In this document: positions 33,518-42,038 of the stretch, piece by piece
How positions within the stretch are numbered: position 1 is the first letter of the stretch
Layout of the letters: each line of letters starts with the position of its first letter
Assembly: GCA_024233005.1 (NCBI GenBank)
Contig: JACKQE010000001.1
Location: 124,001 to 188,000 of the forward strand
DNA from: Akkermansiaceae bacterium
GTDB lineage: Bacteria; Verrucomicrobiota; Verrucomicrobiia; Verrucomicrobiales; DEV007
Length of the DNA stretch: 64,000 nt
Reading direction: 5' to 3'
The notes under the pieces: model-generated
Told to the model about the DNA's origin: nothing
Databases searched by the model: none
The model's input: only the letters and a program-made list of their open reading frames with translations
Position numbers and translations under genes: made by a program

Positions 33518-36500
33518 TCAGACTCCCCCGAGAGCGATCTCGCGCACTTTCCTCAGATCCACTTTGCCCGTGCCAAGGACGGGAATCGCACCAACCCGCA
33601 GAAACTGGTCGCGCTTTGGCTTCCACAGATTCGGCAGATCGGCACTGGCGAGTTTCGTCAGGACCTCTTCCAAGTCCGCATCAGGCAGCACATGGAGCAC
33701 CATGAGACGCTCCCCTTTTTTCTCGTCCGGAACACCGGTCACGGCAAACACCTGGGCGGTGGCACCGGCCTGCTCCTGGAGACACTCCTCGATTTTGATG
33801 TGAGGCACCATTTCCCCTCCGATCTTGCTGAAGCGGCTCAAGCGGTCGGTGATGGTGACAAAGCCGTCCTCATCAACCGCCGCGATGTCACCCGTGGTGT
33901 ACCAGCCGTTCTTCAACACCGCAGCCGTTTTCTCCGGTTGCCCGAGATACCCCAGCATGATGTTGGGCCCCTTGAGCAGCATCAGACCGGCTTCACCCAG
34001 AGGACGGGGCTCTCCGGAAGCGGGATCGACGATGCGGACCGTCATCCCGGGGAGCGGATGCCCGATGGTGCCCCGCTTGGCTCCAACCTGGCGGAATCCG
34101 GCGGCCCGGAAATCCCGCCGGTTCACCGTCACCGCGGGCGAACATTCCGTACAGCCGTATGCTTCCATCGGCCTCAGGCCGAACCGCTCCTCGAAGGCCA
34201 CCGCCAGACGGTCAGGGAGTTTCTCGGCTCCCACCATGACAAAGCGCAGACTACCGAACTGCTCGGGCTGGCAGCCCCTCAGGTAGAGCTGAAGAAAGGT
34301 GGGCGTGGCCAGCAAAAAGGTCAGGTGGTGCTGAAGAGTCAACTGCCCCACCACCTTGGCATCCGTAGGATTGAAATGATAAGCCACTCCGAGCCCCAGC
34401 ATGGCAGGAGCCCCCAGCGTGCCGGTGAAGCCGAAGGAGTGGAAAAAGGGCAGGATGCCCAGAAGTCGGTCATCCGGCAGGAATCCCATGACCTGTCCGA
34501 TTTGCTCGATATTGGCCCCCACATTGTAATGCGTCAGCATCACTCCCTTGGGATCGCCGGTGCTTCCGCTGGAGAAAATGATGGTGGCAAGGTCATCCAT
34601 CGTCGCCCGGCGAGGGGCCCCGAGAGCGCGCTCCAACCAAGCTGCGGGGCAAAAAAGGGCCAGAGCCATCGCCATGAGTTTTTCCCCCATCCGGGGATCT
34701 CCCGCAACCTCGTCGATCATCACCGTCTCCACCGGCATTTGCAGCCCCAGTTTGTTGAGGAATTTTTCCGAGGTCACAATGCGGCGGATCTTGCACTGGC
34801 TGACACAGGACGCGAGAGCCTCGCTGGACAGAGTGTAGTTCAGGTTCACCGGCACTTTGCCGAGCAGCAATGCCGCGAAATTGACCAAAGCGCCACCGAC
34901 AGAAGGCGGCAGCAGAAGACCAACTTTGTCCTCACCTTCCCAGACCGGACGGAGACGCCGGGCAAGGTAGATCACCCGGGTCAGGGCCTCAAAAAACCGC
35001 ACTGGTTTGGTGGTGCCATCAGCCATGGCAAAGCGGCGTGGCCAGCGCCTGGCGGTCCCGATGAATGATCGGTGGAGGGGCGTCATGTTTGCTTTGCGGT
35101 ATTTCCAAGCCTCGGCCCCAAGTTCCTGCACGGCTTGACGCACGGTGAATGGATCCACATCGGCTGGAAGGGCCGCCCCGTAGCTGACGGTGATCGGGTA
35201 GGGCAGAGTGCGCGGCAACTTGGAGTAAAAGCGGCCTTTCTCGAAACTGAAAATACTGCCCCAGACATTGTCCAAGTGCACCGGCACCACCGGTGCTTCC
35301 AAACCTTTCATGATGCGCGTCATGCCGCGGCGGAAGGGAAGCATCTGACCGGTTCGGGTGATTTCTCCCTCGGCAAAAATACAGACCACCTCTCCATTTT
35401 GAATCGCCTGAGTCGCGGCCTGGAGGGAGGCGATCAACTCGCGGGGCCGGGAGTCCGAACTGATGGGAATAACGCTGAGCATGCTGGCGAACGGCTTGAT
35501 CCACCAAACATCATACATGCCGCGGAACATGATGAAACGGATGTGGCGGTCGGTGGAAGCGATGAGAAAGCAGGCATCGGCAAGTGACAGGTGGTTGCAC
35601 ACAAAAAGCGCTCCGCCTTTCTCCGGTATATTCTGCCGCCCTTCGACCCGGACTCGGTAGAGAGTATGGGTCAGCATCCAGAGCATCAGCCGGACCAGTG
35701 AGTCGGGGACTAGGCGCACCGCCACGATGGTGGCCACCAGAGTGATCACCGAACCAATGAGAAAGATCGCGCCCGGCGCTAAATGGAGCGAGGATTTCAG
35801 CACCCAGAAAATGCCCGATGCGGCAAAAACACCCACCGAAGTCAGCCAGGATTCGGTGGCGATGATCGCCCCTTTTTCCTCGGAATCCGGACGATGCTGG
35901 ATCAACGCATTCAAGGGAACCGAGAAAAAGCCACCGGACAATCCCAGGAAACACAGAATGACTGCGACCTGCCACGCCGCCAACCCGGGCAAGGCCAGGA
36001 GCCCGGCGCACAACGCGAGGCCGATGCCGCCGAGCGGCACCAGACCGTATTCGATCTTCTTCCCCGAGAGGATCCCTGCCAAGGCGCTGCCCAGACCGAT
36101 ACCGATGGCAAGGCAGGCACGAAGCAAGCCGGTCTGAGAATCGCTCAGATGCAGGACATCCTGGCTGTATACAAGCAGAGTGGGTTCTCCGAACAGAGCC
36201 CCGAGAAACCAGAAATAAACGATGCCGCAGACCGCAAGAGCAAGCACCCGGTCCCGGCGGATCCGGTGCATGTTGTACCAGATGTCGGCAAGAAAATTGA
36301 TTTGAAATCGCTTGGTTGGATTGGCGGCGGGCGCATGCAGAATGCGGAGGCTCAGCAGCCAGCCGACGACCGCGAGCACTACCAGTCCGGCCCCGGCGAT
36401 CCAGAGTCGCTCTTTCGGTAGCTGATCCGAGATCAGCCCGGCCACGACTCCTCCGAGAATGATGGAAAGAAAGGTGCCCAATCCGATCAGTCCGTTGCCC

Positions 36501-36937
36501 CAGGACAGACGCGACTCCGGCAGCATCTCCGGGAGGAGGCTGTATTTCGACGGACCAAAGAAACTGCTCTGGGTGCTCATCAAAAAAAGCACGGTATAAA
36601 GGAACGGAAAACTCTGCAGCCAAAGCGCAAGCGTGCCCAGGGCCATGACCAAAATTTCGAAGATCTTGGTGCCGATGACCACCGAACGTTTGGAATACCG
36701 GTCCGCCAGATGCCCTCCCGCCATGGAAAACAGGATAAATGGCAGGCTGAACAGCGCCAGGAGCAATGCAATTTGGTGATCACGCTGCTCCCCGGACATC
36801 GTGCCGCTGACCAGAAAGACCACGATGAATTTAAACACGTTGTCACTGAAGGCTCCCTGAAACTGGACATGGAAAAGACTCCAAAATCCACGTTTCCAGG
36901 CAGCTTCCGATGGTGGTGGGTTGTTTTGAATTGTCAT
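33518..36937 (-). CDS. MFS-PlsC-acyl-ACP synthetase fusion (LplT-Aas-like)
   Basis: 1139 aa with three parts: an MFS transporter (about 15-410, lysophospholipid transporter LplT-like), a PlsC acyltransferase (about 425-620, NHLSLAD with the HxxxxD catalytic His/Asp, and FAEGEITRTGQM), and an AMP-binding acyl synthetase (about 640-1139, FSSGSTGDPKGV, YGCTECSP, YTTGDIAAVDEDG). Together they match 2-acyl-GPE acyltransferase/acyl-ACP synthetase (Aas) with its flippase, for lysophospholipid recycling. ATG at 36937 is preferred; a TTG at 36946 overlaps the upstream stop. Confidence 0.92.
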   Translation of the reverse strand: MTIQNNPPPSEAAWKRGFWSLFHVQFQGAFSDNVFKFIVVFLVSGTMSGEQRDHQIALLLALFSLPFILFSMAGGHLADRYSKRSVVIGTKIFEILVMALGTLALWLQSFPFLYTVLFLMSTQSSFFGPSKYSLLPEMLPESRLSWGNGLIGLGTFLSIILGGVVAGLISDQLPKERLWIAGAGLVVLAVVGWLLSLRILHAPAANPTKRFQINFLADIWYNMHRIRRDRVLALAVCGIVYFWFLGALFGEPTLLVYSQDVLHLSDSQTGLLRACLAIGIGLGSALAGILSGKKIEYGLVPLGGIGLALCAGLLALPGLAAWQVAVILCFLGLSGGFFSVPLNALIQHRPDSEEKGAIIATESWLTSVGVFAASGIFWVLKSSLHLAPGAIFLIGSVITLVATIVAVRLVPDSLVRLMLWMLTHTLYRVRVEGRQNIPEKGGALFVCNHLSLADACFLIASTDRHIRFIMFRGMYDVWWIKPFASMLSVIPISSDSRPRELIASLQAATQAIQNGEVVCIFAEGEITRTGQMLPFRRGMTRIMKGLEAPVVPVHLDNVWGSIFSFEKGRFYSKLPRTLPYPITVSYGAALPADVDPFTVRQAVQELGAEAWKYRKANMTPLHRSFIGTARRWPRRFAMADGTTKPVRFFEALTRVIYLARRLRPVWEGEDKVGLLLPPSVGGALVNFAALLLGKVPVNLNYTLSSEALASCVSQCKIRRIVTSEKFLNKLGLQMPVETVMIDEVAGDPRMGEKLMAMALALFCPAAWLERALGAPRRATMDDLATIIFSSGSTGDPKGVMLTHYNVGANIEQIGQVMGFLPDDRLLGILPFFHSFGFTGTLGAPAMLGLGVAYHFNPTDAKVVGQLTLQHHLTFLLATPTFLQLYLRGCQPEQFGSLRFVMVGAEKLPDRLAVAFEERFGLRPMEAYGCTECSPAVTVNRRDFRAAGFRQVGAKRGTIGHPLPGMTVRIVDPASGEPRPLGEAGLMLLKGPNIMLGYLGQPEKTAAVLKNGWYTTGDIAAVDEDGFVTITDRLSRFSKIGGEMVPHIKIEECLQEQAGATAQVFAVTGVPDEKKGERLMVLHVLPDADLEEVLTKLASADLPNLWKPKRDQFLRVGAIPVLGTGKVDLRKVREIALGGV

Positions 36938-36942
36938 GGAAT

Positions 36943-37635
36943 TCAAATTTCAGGGGTGAGGTTACCAAACAGCTTCCGCAAGGCCAAATGGGTCGGCAGG
37001 AAGGCGAAGAGACAAAGCACGGCCATCCAGCATACCAGATAGCACTCCGAAGGCATATAAGCCTGCGGAGCGTCGTCTGATAGTCCAAAAACGTAATTGA
37101 TGTTCCGTGGCAGATTTGGATCATCGAGCACAGCCCCCGCCGGAGGCAGGAGTGTGTAGGACACCACACAGATGGCGACCGACGCCGCGGACCAGAGAGG
37201 CAGGGCCCGGGGATCATAGCCCAAACGAGCCAGGAGAAAGAGGAGCAGGAATGGCAACCAGCCATGGAAAAGGGACAAAGCCCTCAGATAAAGAGGACGG
37301 TCCCCATCGAACATGTAGGCCGTCATTCCGGTATGAGGGCTGCCCGTAGCGGAGCGCAGGAACTGCCCGAGGAAATCCAGACACCAAAAGAGCTGCGGAA
37401 CCAGGATCCCCACTGCGGCCATGGATGCCAGTAGCCGGCTTTCCTTCCACACCGCCACTCCGGTCAGCAGCAGGGCGATGTCACAAAAGTAAAGAAAGTT
37501 GGTCGGCCCGTAGTGCCAGCTATAGACCGGGACGAGCACCAGCAGAAATCCGGTGTAGGCCAACTTGATCCAGAGCGGAAGGGCGGGGTGATCGGGGGAG
37601 TGCGGGGTGACGTCAGGAGATCGATGGAAGTTCAT
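36943..37635 (-). CDS. Multi-pass membrane protein, unknown function
   Basis: 230 aa from the ATG at 37635; the frame is open further up but less plausible. There are about six hydrophobic segments, with a conserved-looking loop (LDFLGQFLRSATGSPHTGMTAYMFDG) and an extracytoplasmic region around NLPRNINYVFG. Similar 'membrane-associated' proteins are found in Planctomycetes and Verrucomicrobia without known function. The stop falls 5 bases before the Aas-like ATG, so the two are likely co-transcribed. Confidence 0.72.
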   Translation of the reverse strand: MNFHRSPDVTPHSPDHPALPLWIKLAYTGFLLVLVPVYSWHYGPTNFLYFCDIALLLTGVAVWKESRLLASMAAVGILVPQLFWCLDFLGQFLRSATGSPHTGMTAYMFDGDRPLYLRALSLFHGWLPFLLLFLLARLGYDPRALPLWSAASVAICVVSYTLLPPAGAVLDDPNLPRNINYVFGLSDDAPQAYMPSECYLVCWMAVLCLFAFLPTHLALRKLFGNLTPEI

Positions 37636-37758
37636 GAAGCACCTTCGGGCCAGCATGAAATTCGATCCAATTGATGATATTTTTCCAGTTATTGAATAAA
37701 TCAATACACTTGAACAAGGCAATCCGCAATCAATTGCCATTCAGGATGCCGCCCGTGA

Positions 37759-38514
37759 TCAAAACGGAAAAAAGGGCGGCGGCACGATCCGGATACCTTG
37801 GGCCGGATGCTCCACGCCCTCTTTTTCCTCAATGCTGCTGACAATGCCTTTGTCGAAGTTAATCGTAACCCGACCACTTTCCACCTTGATGTAGACGACC
37901 CGCTGAAAGGGCCTGCCAAACGCATCAAAAACGGTTTCTGTCTGCGGCACCCGTTCATAGGTGATGAACTCCATCGTCTCGGTGCGGCCTTCCTTGGTGA
38001 CTTTGGAATTGGTTTTGTCTGGTTTGCCCAGCGAGGTGACCACCTCCTCCGAAGTCATTCCCAGCGAGACCTGATGGGCTTCGATCAATTCCTGGACGAG
38101 AATCTGGCGCTCATGCAGTTTGGTCAGGCTGTCCAGCATTTCCTGGGAAATCCCCGCGACCTGATCTTTTCGCACCCACCCCGCCACATTGCCCTGTTGA
38201 GCCCGGCCCCTGACGCGGAAGGCTTTTTCGCTGACGGCCAGGAGCACCACTTCCTGATTTGGCAGAAGATTGCCCAACCAACGCCCACCGTTGAGATTGG
38301 AATAGCAGGGAGCGGGCTCGGTCAGGCGCCCCTTGATCTGCTTTTTCACCAAGCCTTCCAAATACACCGCCCCTTCCTCTTGGAGCAGCTTGCTTTTGGG
38401 AGGCAACCCTTGGGCGCTGAGATGGGACAGCGAAAGCGCCACCACCCCCAAAACCAGCCAAAAAGGGCGCCGCAAGCGGCGAAAAGCAACGGGGCAGGCG
38501 AACGGAAAGCGCAT
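37759..38514 (-). CDS. Secreted protein with SH3-like and SmpA-like parts
   Basis: 251 aa. Signal-type N-terminus (hydrophobic FWLVLGVVALSLSHL, cleavage near SAQG). An SH3-like beta region (about 70-115, LLPNQEVVLLAVSEKAFRVRG...GWVRKDQV) is followed by a helix and a C-terminal part resembling SmpA/OmlA lipoproteins (LGMTSEEVVTSLGKPDKTN). Likely periplasmic and involved in envelope structure. The start at 38514 (ATG) is preferred over the TTG at 38523. It is divergent from hemL. Confidence 0.7.
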   Translation of the reverse strand: MRFPFACPVAFRRLRRPFWLVLGVVALSLSHLSAQGLPPKSKLLQEEGAVYLEGLVKKQIKGRLTEPAPCYSNLNGGRWLGNLLPNQEVVLLAVSEKAFRVRGRAQQGNVAGWVRKDQVAGISQEMLDSLTKLHERQILVQELIEAHQVSLGMTSEEVVTSLGKPDKTNSKVTKEGRTETMEFITYERVPQTETVFDAFGRPFQRVVYIKVESGRVTINFDKGIVSSIEEKEGVEHPAQGIRIVPPPFFPF

Positions 38515-38562
38515 GGCGGGCAACGGGTTGGGGAGGGAATGGTCAGAGCGGCCGTTTCCGCT

Positions 38563-38591
38563 TTGACGTATGCCCGAGCATACTATTCAAT
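38563..38591 (+). promoter_or_regulatory. hemL promoter candidate with palindromic operator
   Basis: TTGACG (38563-38568), a 17-base spacer and TTCAAT (38586-38591). Overlapping the -35 and filling the spacer is a perfect inverted repeat, GTATGC CCGA GCATAC (38568-38583), positioned where a dimeric repressor would block polymerase. An alternative -10, TATTCA at 38584, gives a spacer of 15. Confidence 0.48.
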
Positions 38592-38675
38592 TCCCCTGAA
38601 GAAAAGACCGAAATCCTCCCTTCCCGACCAGAAACCCCAGCGGGACTCTACCTTCCGCTCTACCGTCCGCCCCTG

Positions 38676-39965
38676 ATGAGAAGCCGCCACCTGTCTGACA
38701 GCCTTTTTGCGCTCGCAAAACAATACATTCCCGGAGGAGTCAATTCACCGGTCCGGGCGTTCCGCAATGTCGGGGGGGATCCTTTTTTCGCCAGAAGGGC
38801 CAAAGGCAGCAAAGTCTGGGACGTGGATGACAACCATTACATCGATTATGTCGGCACTTGGGGGCCCGCCATTTTGGGCCACGCCCCCCAACCGGTCATC
38901 GAGGCGATCCACAACGCTGCCAAGGACGCCGTCAGTTTCGGCATCCCCAATGCCTATGAAGTGGAAATGGCGCGGCTGCTCTGCGATTGGGTGCCCTCTC
39001 TGGAAAAAGTGCGCATGGTCAACAGCGGGACCGAAGCGACCATGTCGGCGATTCGGCTCGCCCGCGGTTACACCGGCCGGGATCTGTTGGTGAAATTTGA
39101 GGGCTGCTATCACGGCCATGTCGACTCCCTTCTCGTTTCCTCCGGCAGCGGTGCCCTGACACATGGGCGACCAGACAGCGCCGGAGTGCCGGAGGACTTC
39201 GCCAAGCTCACCCTGACCCTGCCATTCAATGATCCCGAGAAGTTGGAGGCGCTTTTCGCGGCCGAAGGTGACCGGATCGCGGCAGTGATCCTGGAGCCGG
39301 TGCCAGCCAATGCGGGACTCTATTTTGCCAAGGAAGGCTTTCTCCAACAACTCCGCGATCTGACCACACGCCACGGTGCCCTGCTCATTTTTGACGAGGT
39401 CATGACGGGGTTCCGGGTCGCCCGGGGGGGTGTTCAGGAACTCACCGGCATCACCCCGGACCTTACCGCTTTGGGCAAAGTCATCGGCGGCGGCCTGCCC
39501 GTGGGAGCCTTCGGCGGACGGGCCGATATCATGGATCAACTCGCTCCGGACGGACCGGTCTACCAGGCGGGCACCCTTTCCGGCAATCCCCTCGCCATGG
39601 CGGCAGGACTCGCACAGCTGCGAGAACTCGAGAAACAAGGCGGCTGGCGGAGGCTCGAAGAACTCGGCTCCGCGCTGGAGAATTCCCTCCGGGCAGGATT
39701 TGCCGATCTTCCCTTTCCCACGGTGATCCACCGCATCGGCTCAATGTTCTGCCTCTTCTTCCATGAGGGGCCCATCCACAATCTCGATGACGTGAAGCGA
39801 TCCGACCTCGACCGGTTCCGCAAGTTTTTCTGGAACTGCCTCAACGCCGGCGTCTATTTCGCTCCTTCCCCCTACGAGACAGGCTTCATTTCCATGGCCC
39901 ACAGTTTGGAAGACATCGAAACCACGGCGGCCGTAGCGATTGATGCCGCCAAGAGGACATTCTAG
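38676..39965 (+). CDS. hemL: Glutamate-1-semialdehyde 2,1-aminomutase
   Basis: 429 aa, standard length. The PLP-enzyme motifs are intact: FIPGGVNSPVRAF-type start (YIPGGVNSPVRAFRNVGG), EPVPANAG, LIFDEVMTGFR, and the PLP-binding Lys in TALGKVIGGGLPVGAFGG. It makes 5-aminolevulinate for haem synthesis, relevant to the many haem-motif proteins in this window. It is probably monocistronic: a promoter with an operator-like repeat precedes it, and a separate promoter follows its stop. Confidence 0.97.
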   Translation: MRSRHLSDSLFALAKQYIPGGVNSPVRAFRNVGGDPFFARRAKGSKVWDVDDNHYIDYVGTWGPAILGHAPQPVIEAIHNAAKDAVSFGIPNAYEVEMARLLCDWVPSLEKVRMVNSGTEATMSAIRLARGYTGRDLLVKFEGCYHGHVDSLLVSSGSGALTHGRPDSAGVPEDFAKLTLTLPFNDPEKLEALFAAEGDRIAAVILEPVPANAGLYFAKEGFLQQLRDLTTRHGALLIFDEVMTGFRVARGGVQELTGITPDLTALGKVIGGGLPVGAFGGRADIMDQLAPDGPVYQAGTLSGNPLAMAAGLAQLRELEKQGGWRRLEELGSALENSLRAGFADLPFPTVIHRIGSMFCLFFHEGPIHNLDDVKRSDLDRFRKFFWNCLNAGVYFAPSPYETGFISMAHSLEDIETTAAVAIDAAKRTF

Positions 39966-39994
39966 GGTTGTGAAAATTTCCCGAAAATTTATTG

Positions 39995-40023
39995 TTGACT
40001 TTAATTAGGGATATGATTAAGAT
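39995..40023 (+). promoter_or_regulatory. Sigma-70-like promoter downstream of hemL
   Basis: TTGACT (39995-40000), a 17-base AT-rich spacer and TAAGAT (40018-40023), an excellent match lying 30 bases after the hemL stop. The predicted transcript start is about 40029-40031. Confidence 0.68.
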
Positions 40024-40028
40024 CACTT

Positions 40029-40105
40029 AGTTACTTCGGTAACTGTTTGTTTGTGTTTCGTGTTTCTGGCTTTACCCAGCCCCCGGGCTGGGTAAAGTTT
40101 TTTTT
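40029..40105 (+). ncRNA. Candidate small RNA (about 76 nt) or attenuator leader
   Basis: The transcript predicted from the promoter just upstream begins with a perfect hairpin AGTTAC-TTCG-GTAACT (40029-40044), a C(UUCG)G-closed tetraloop. It continues through a G/T-rich single-stranded linker and ends in a perfect 11-bp stem (40070-40080 with 40087-40097) and eight T residues. No start codon or open frame fits inside. It is either a stand-alone sRNA or a terminating leader for the Dabb/hydrolase genes that begin at 40180. Confidence 0.55.
40070..40105 (+). terminator. Strong Rho-independent terminator
   Basis: CTTTACCCAGC and GCTGGGTAAAG form an 11-bp perfect stem around CCCCGG, directly followed by eight T residues. 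This is the strongest intrinsic terminator on the plus strand in the window. Confidence 0.9.
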
Positions 40106-40179
40106 GGCCTTGGCGCTCCGCATGGTTGCTCCGCTCGCGCCTTGCCAGAGAAGTGATCGTGAACTACTCTGCGGACTCT

Positions 40180-40482
40180 ATGGTCCGACACAATGTTTAC
40201 TTCTGGCTCGACGAATCTCTTTCCGCCGAGGACAAATCCCGCTTTGAGGCAGGTCTGCAGGATCTTTTTTCCATCGAGGTGATCCGGAACGGATCCTTTG
40301 GCAAACCCGCCGCGACACCCGAACGCCCGGTGACCCAAAACACCTTTGACTACTCGCTGTTCCTCGAATTCGACTCGGTGGAAGACCACAACGCCTATCA
40401 GGTGCATCCCGATCACGATGTTTTCGTGAATACTTTTTCGCCGTGGTTCAAGACCGTGAAGGTCTATGACTCTGAGTTGTGA
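40180..40482 (+). CDS. Dabb (stress-responsive alpha/beta barrel) domain protein
   Basis: 100 aa from the ATG at 40180. MVRHNVYFWLDESLSAEDKS at the N-terminus, the central FDYSLFLEFDSVEDHNAYQVHPDH and a C-terminal strand fit the dimeric Dabb fold. Members are small ferredoxin-like dimers with varied roles; no catalytic role can be assigned. A GTG at 40159 is an alternative start. It is followed closely by an alpha/beta hydrolase, probably one operon. Confidence 0.82.
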   Translation: MVRHNVYFWLDESLSAEDKSRFEAGLQDLFSIEVIRNGSFGKPAATPERPVTQNTFDYSLFLEFDSVEDHNAYQVHPDHDVFVNTFSPWFKTVKVYDSEL

Positions 40483-40501
40483 CTCCCCGCCTCCCAGCGC
40501 C

Positions 40502-41242
40502 ATGCCGACTCCCCCGACGATCCTTTGCAACGCCCAAGGCGAACGCCTTGATCATGCCTTCCACAGTGCCTCGGATGGTTCCGGGGAGCTTCTGGTCCTG
40601 ATCGGCCATGGAGTGACGGGCAACAAAGACCGCCCTTGGGCAGTGGCCTTGGCGGAAGCCCTGGCCGCCGCTGGTTATTCCTCACTGCGATTTTCATTCT
40701 CAGGCAATGGAGATTCGGAGGGAGATTTCCGGGATTCGACCATTACTAAGGAGGTGGCCGATCTCCGGACAGTTGTGGACGCGGTGACCAAGGCTGGGTT
40801 TTCACACATCGCCTATGCCGGACACAGCATGGGCGGCGCTGTCGGGGTGCTCGCCGCCGCGGCAGATCCTCGTCTGGAGCGTCTCATCTCCCTCGCCGGA
40901 ATGGTTTACACGGCAACTTTCGCGGCGACGGAATTTGGTGAGGCCACTCCTGGCAGCGGCTTCATGTGGGAAAAGCCGGAATGCCCGCTTTCAGAGGCTT
41001 TTGTGAATGACATGAATGCCATCGGAGATGTGCTTTCCCAGGCACCGGATATCCGGGTGCCCTGGCTTCTGATTCATGGGGAGGAGGACGACGTAGTTCC
41101 GATCCAGGAAAGCCGCGATATTCTGGCTCGAGCGGGGAGCAACGCCACTTTCGTGTCTTTGCCCGGAGTGGACCATGTGTTCAGCAGTGAGCGAGGTCTC
41201 GCAGCGATGATTGCAACTGTGCTGGATTGGCTCGGCAAGTGA
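40502..41242 (+). CDS. Alpha/beta hydrolase
   Basis: 246 aa. The nucleophile elbow is GHSMGG, with an HGVTGNKDRPW oxyanion-region stretch near the N-terminus, an Asp region (LLIHGEEDDVVP) and the catalytic His (GVDHVFSSE). This is a serine esterase or serine aminopeptidase-like enzyme with an unknown substrate. The start at 40502 is 19 bases after the Dabb stop; an ATG at 40466 would overlap it. Confidence 0.86.
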   Translation: MPTPPTILCNAQGERLDHAFHSASDGSGELLVLIGHGVTGNKDRPWAVALAEALAAAGYSSLRFSFSGNGDSEGDFRDSTITKEVADLRTVVDAVTKAGFSHIAYAGHSMGGAVGVLAAAADPRLERLISLAGMVYTATFAATEFGEATPGSGFMWEKPECPLSEAFVNDMNAIGDVLSQAPDIRVPWLLIHGEEDDVVPIQESRDILARAGSNATFVSLPGVDHVFSSERGLAAMIATVLDWLGK

Positions 41243-41540
41243 GACCCCGCCGGTCATGGGAACCGGGTGCCCTGCAGGATGACCTGCATCCCGCCCCCCC
41301 CCCGGACCTCCCTGTCAGGATTGCCGATCCAGGTTTCCCCTTGAACAGCCTTTGCCCGTTCCGGGATGGAGAATTCCTCGAACGTGGGGTCGGCCACCGC
41401 CCTTGGTACCGATCCCACCCACAGGACCCGACTGCCCACCAAAGGGTGGAAGTTTCCACTTGCACGCCCTCCAAAAAGCGGCACTTTACCCTTCTGCCTG
41501 ATGCAGCCTCTGGGCCGTGTCACAGAAAGGTTTTATACCT
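41243..41540. other. Intergenic region before tRNA-Arg
   Basis: About 300 bases with low-complexity C-runs near 41297 and no supported gene. I see no clear promoter for the tRNA. Confidence 0.5.
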
Positions 41541-41614
41541 GCACCCGTAGCTCAACTGGATAGAGCATCTGACTACGGATCAGAAGGTTTGGGGTTCGAA
41601 TCCCTACGGGTGCG
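41541..41614 (+). tRNA. tRNA-Arg (ACG), CCA not encoded
   Basis: Acceptor GCACCCG pairs with CGGGTGC; D-arm GCTC/GAGC; anticodon stem TCTGA/TCAGA with loop CTACGGA (ACG); T-loop TTCGAAT; discriminator G. The next bases are CTTC, so CCA is added after transcription. It borders a long gene-poor gap and the sigma-factor gene block. Confidence 0.95.
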
Positions 41615-42038
41615 CTTCTTTATAATCAACAGGTCAGGTTGATTTGCTTTTTCAGAAATCGGTACCTGTGCATCATCGGTGCCCAATTCGGATTCTGACT
41701 GAATCCAGATTATCGGGTCTGGCATCGTCGCATTGCCCCAAGGGTGCATCCTGACTTTTTTCATGTCACCGATCAGGGCAGGCCGCAAACGATCAAACAA
41801 AAACCGGGCTGATGTGCTCCTTGGGGACCCATTTGCTGTGGAAGCTTGCGAATGACTGGATCGAGGCGGCATTCGTATGAACAAGGTAGAATCAGCGAGG
41901 TGACAGAGGTGTAGCGCCAAGGCAGAGGATTGAAGAGGGGGGCACTGGGATCTATTGCGACCATTTTGCCCGTCGAGCTCACGAATCAGGTGATAATTGA
42001 TGTGACCATTTTCCTGAGTAGTGGAATAACCCTGTGGC
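41615..42038. other. Gene-poor region after tRNA-Arg
   Basis: About 420 bases with no gene I can support. It includes a GGATTC/GAATCC stem-loop (41690-41706) and AT-richer sequence upstream of the sigma factor. It lies between a tRNA and a distinct gene block, which is where integrated DNA boundaries are often found, but I saw no repeated tRNA end elsewhere. Confidence 0.5.

Noticed and set aside
33494..35068. 524-codon plus-strand frame opposite the Aas-like fusion
   Set aside because: Antisense shadow of the synthetase domain.
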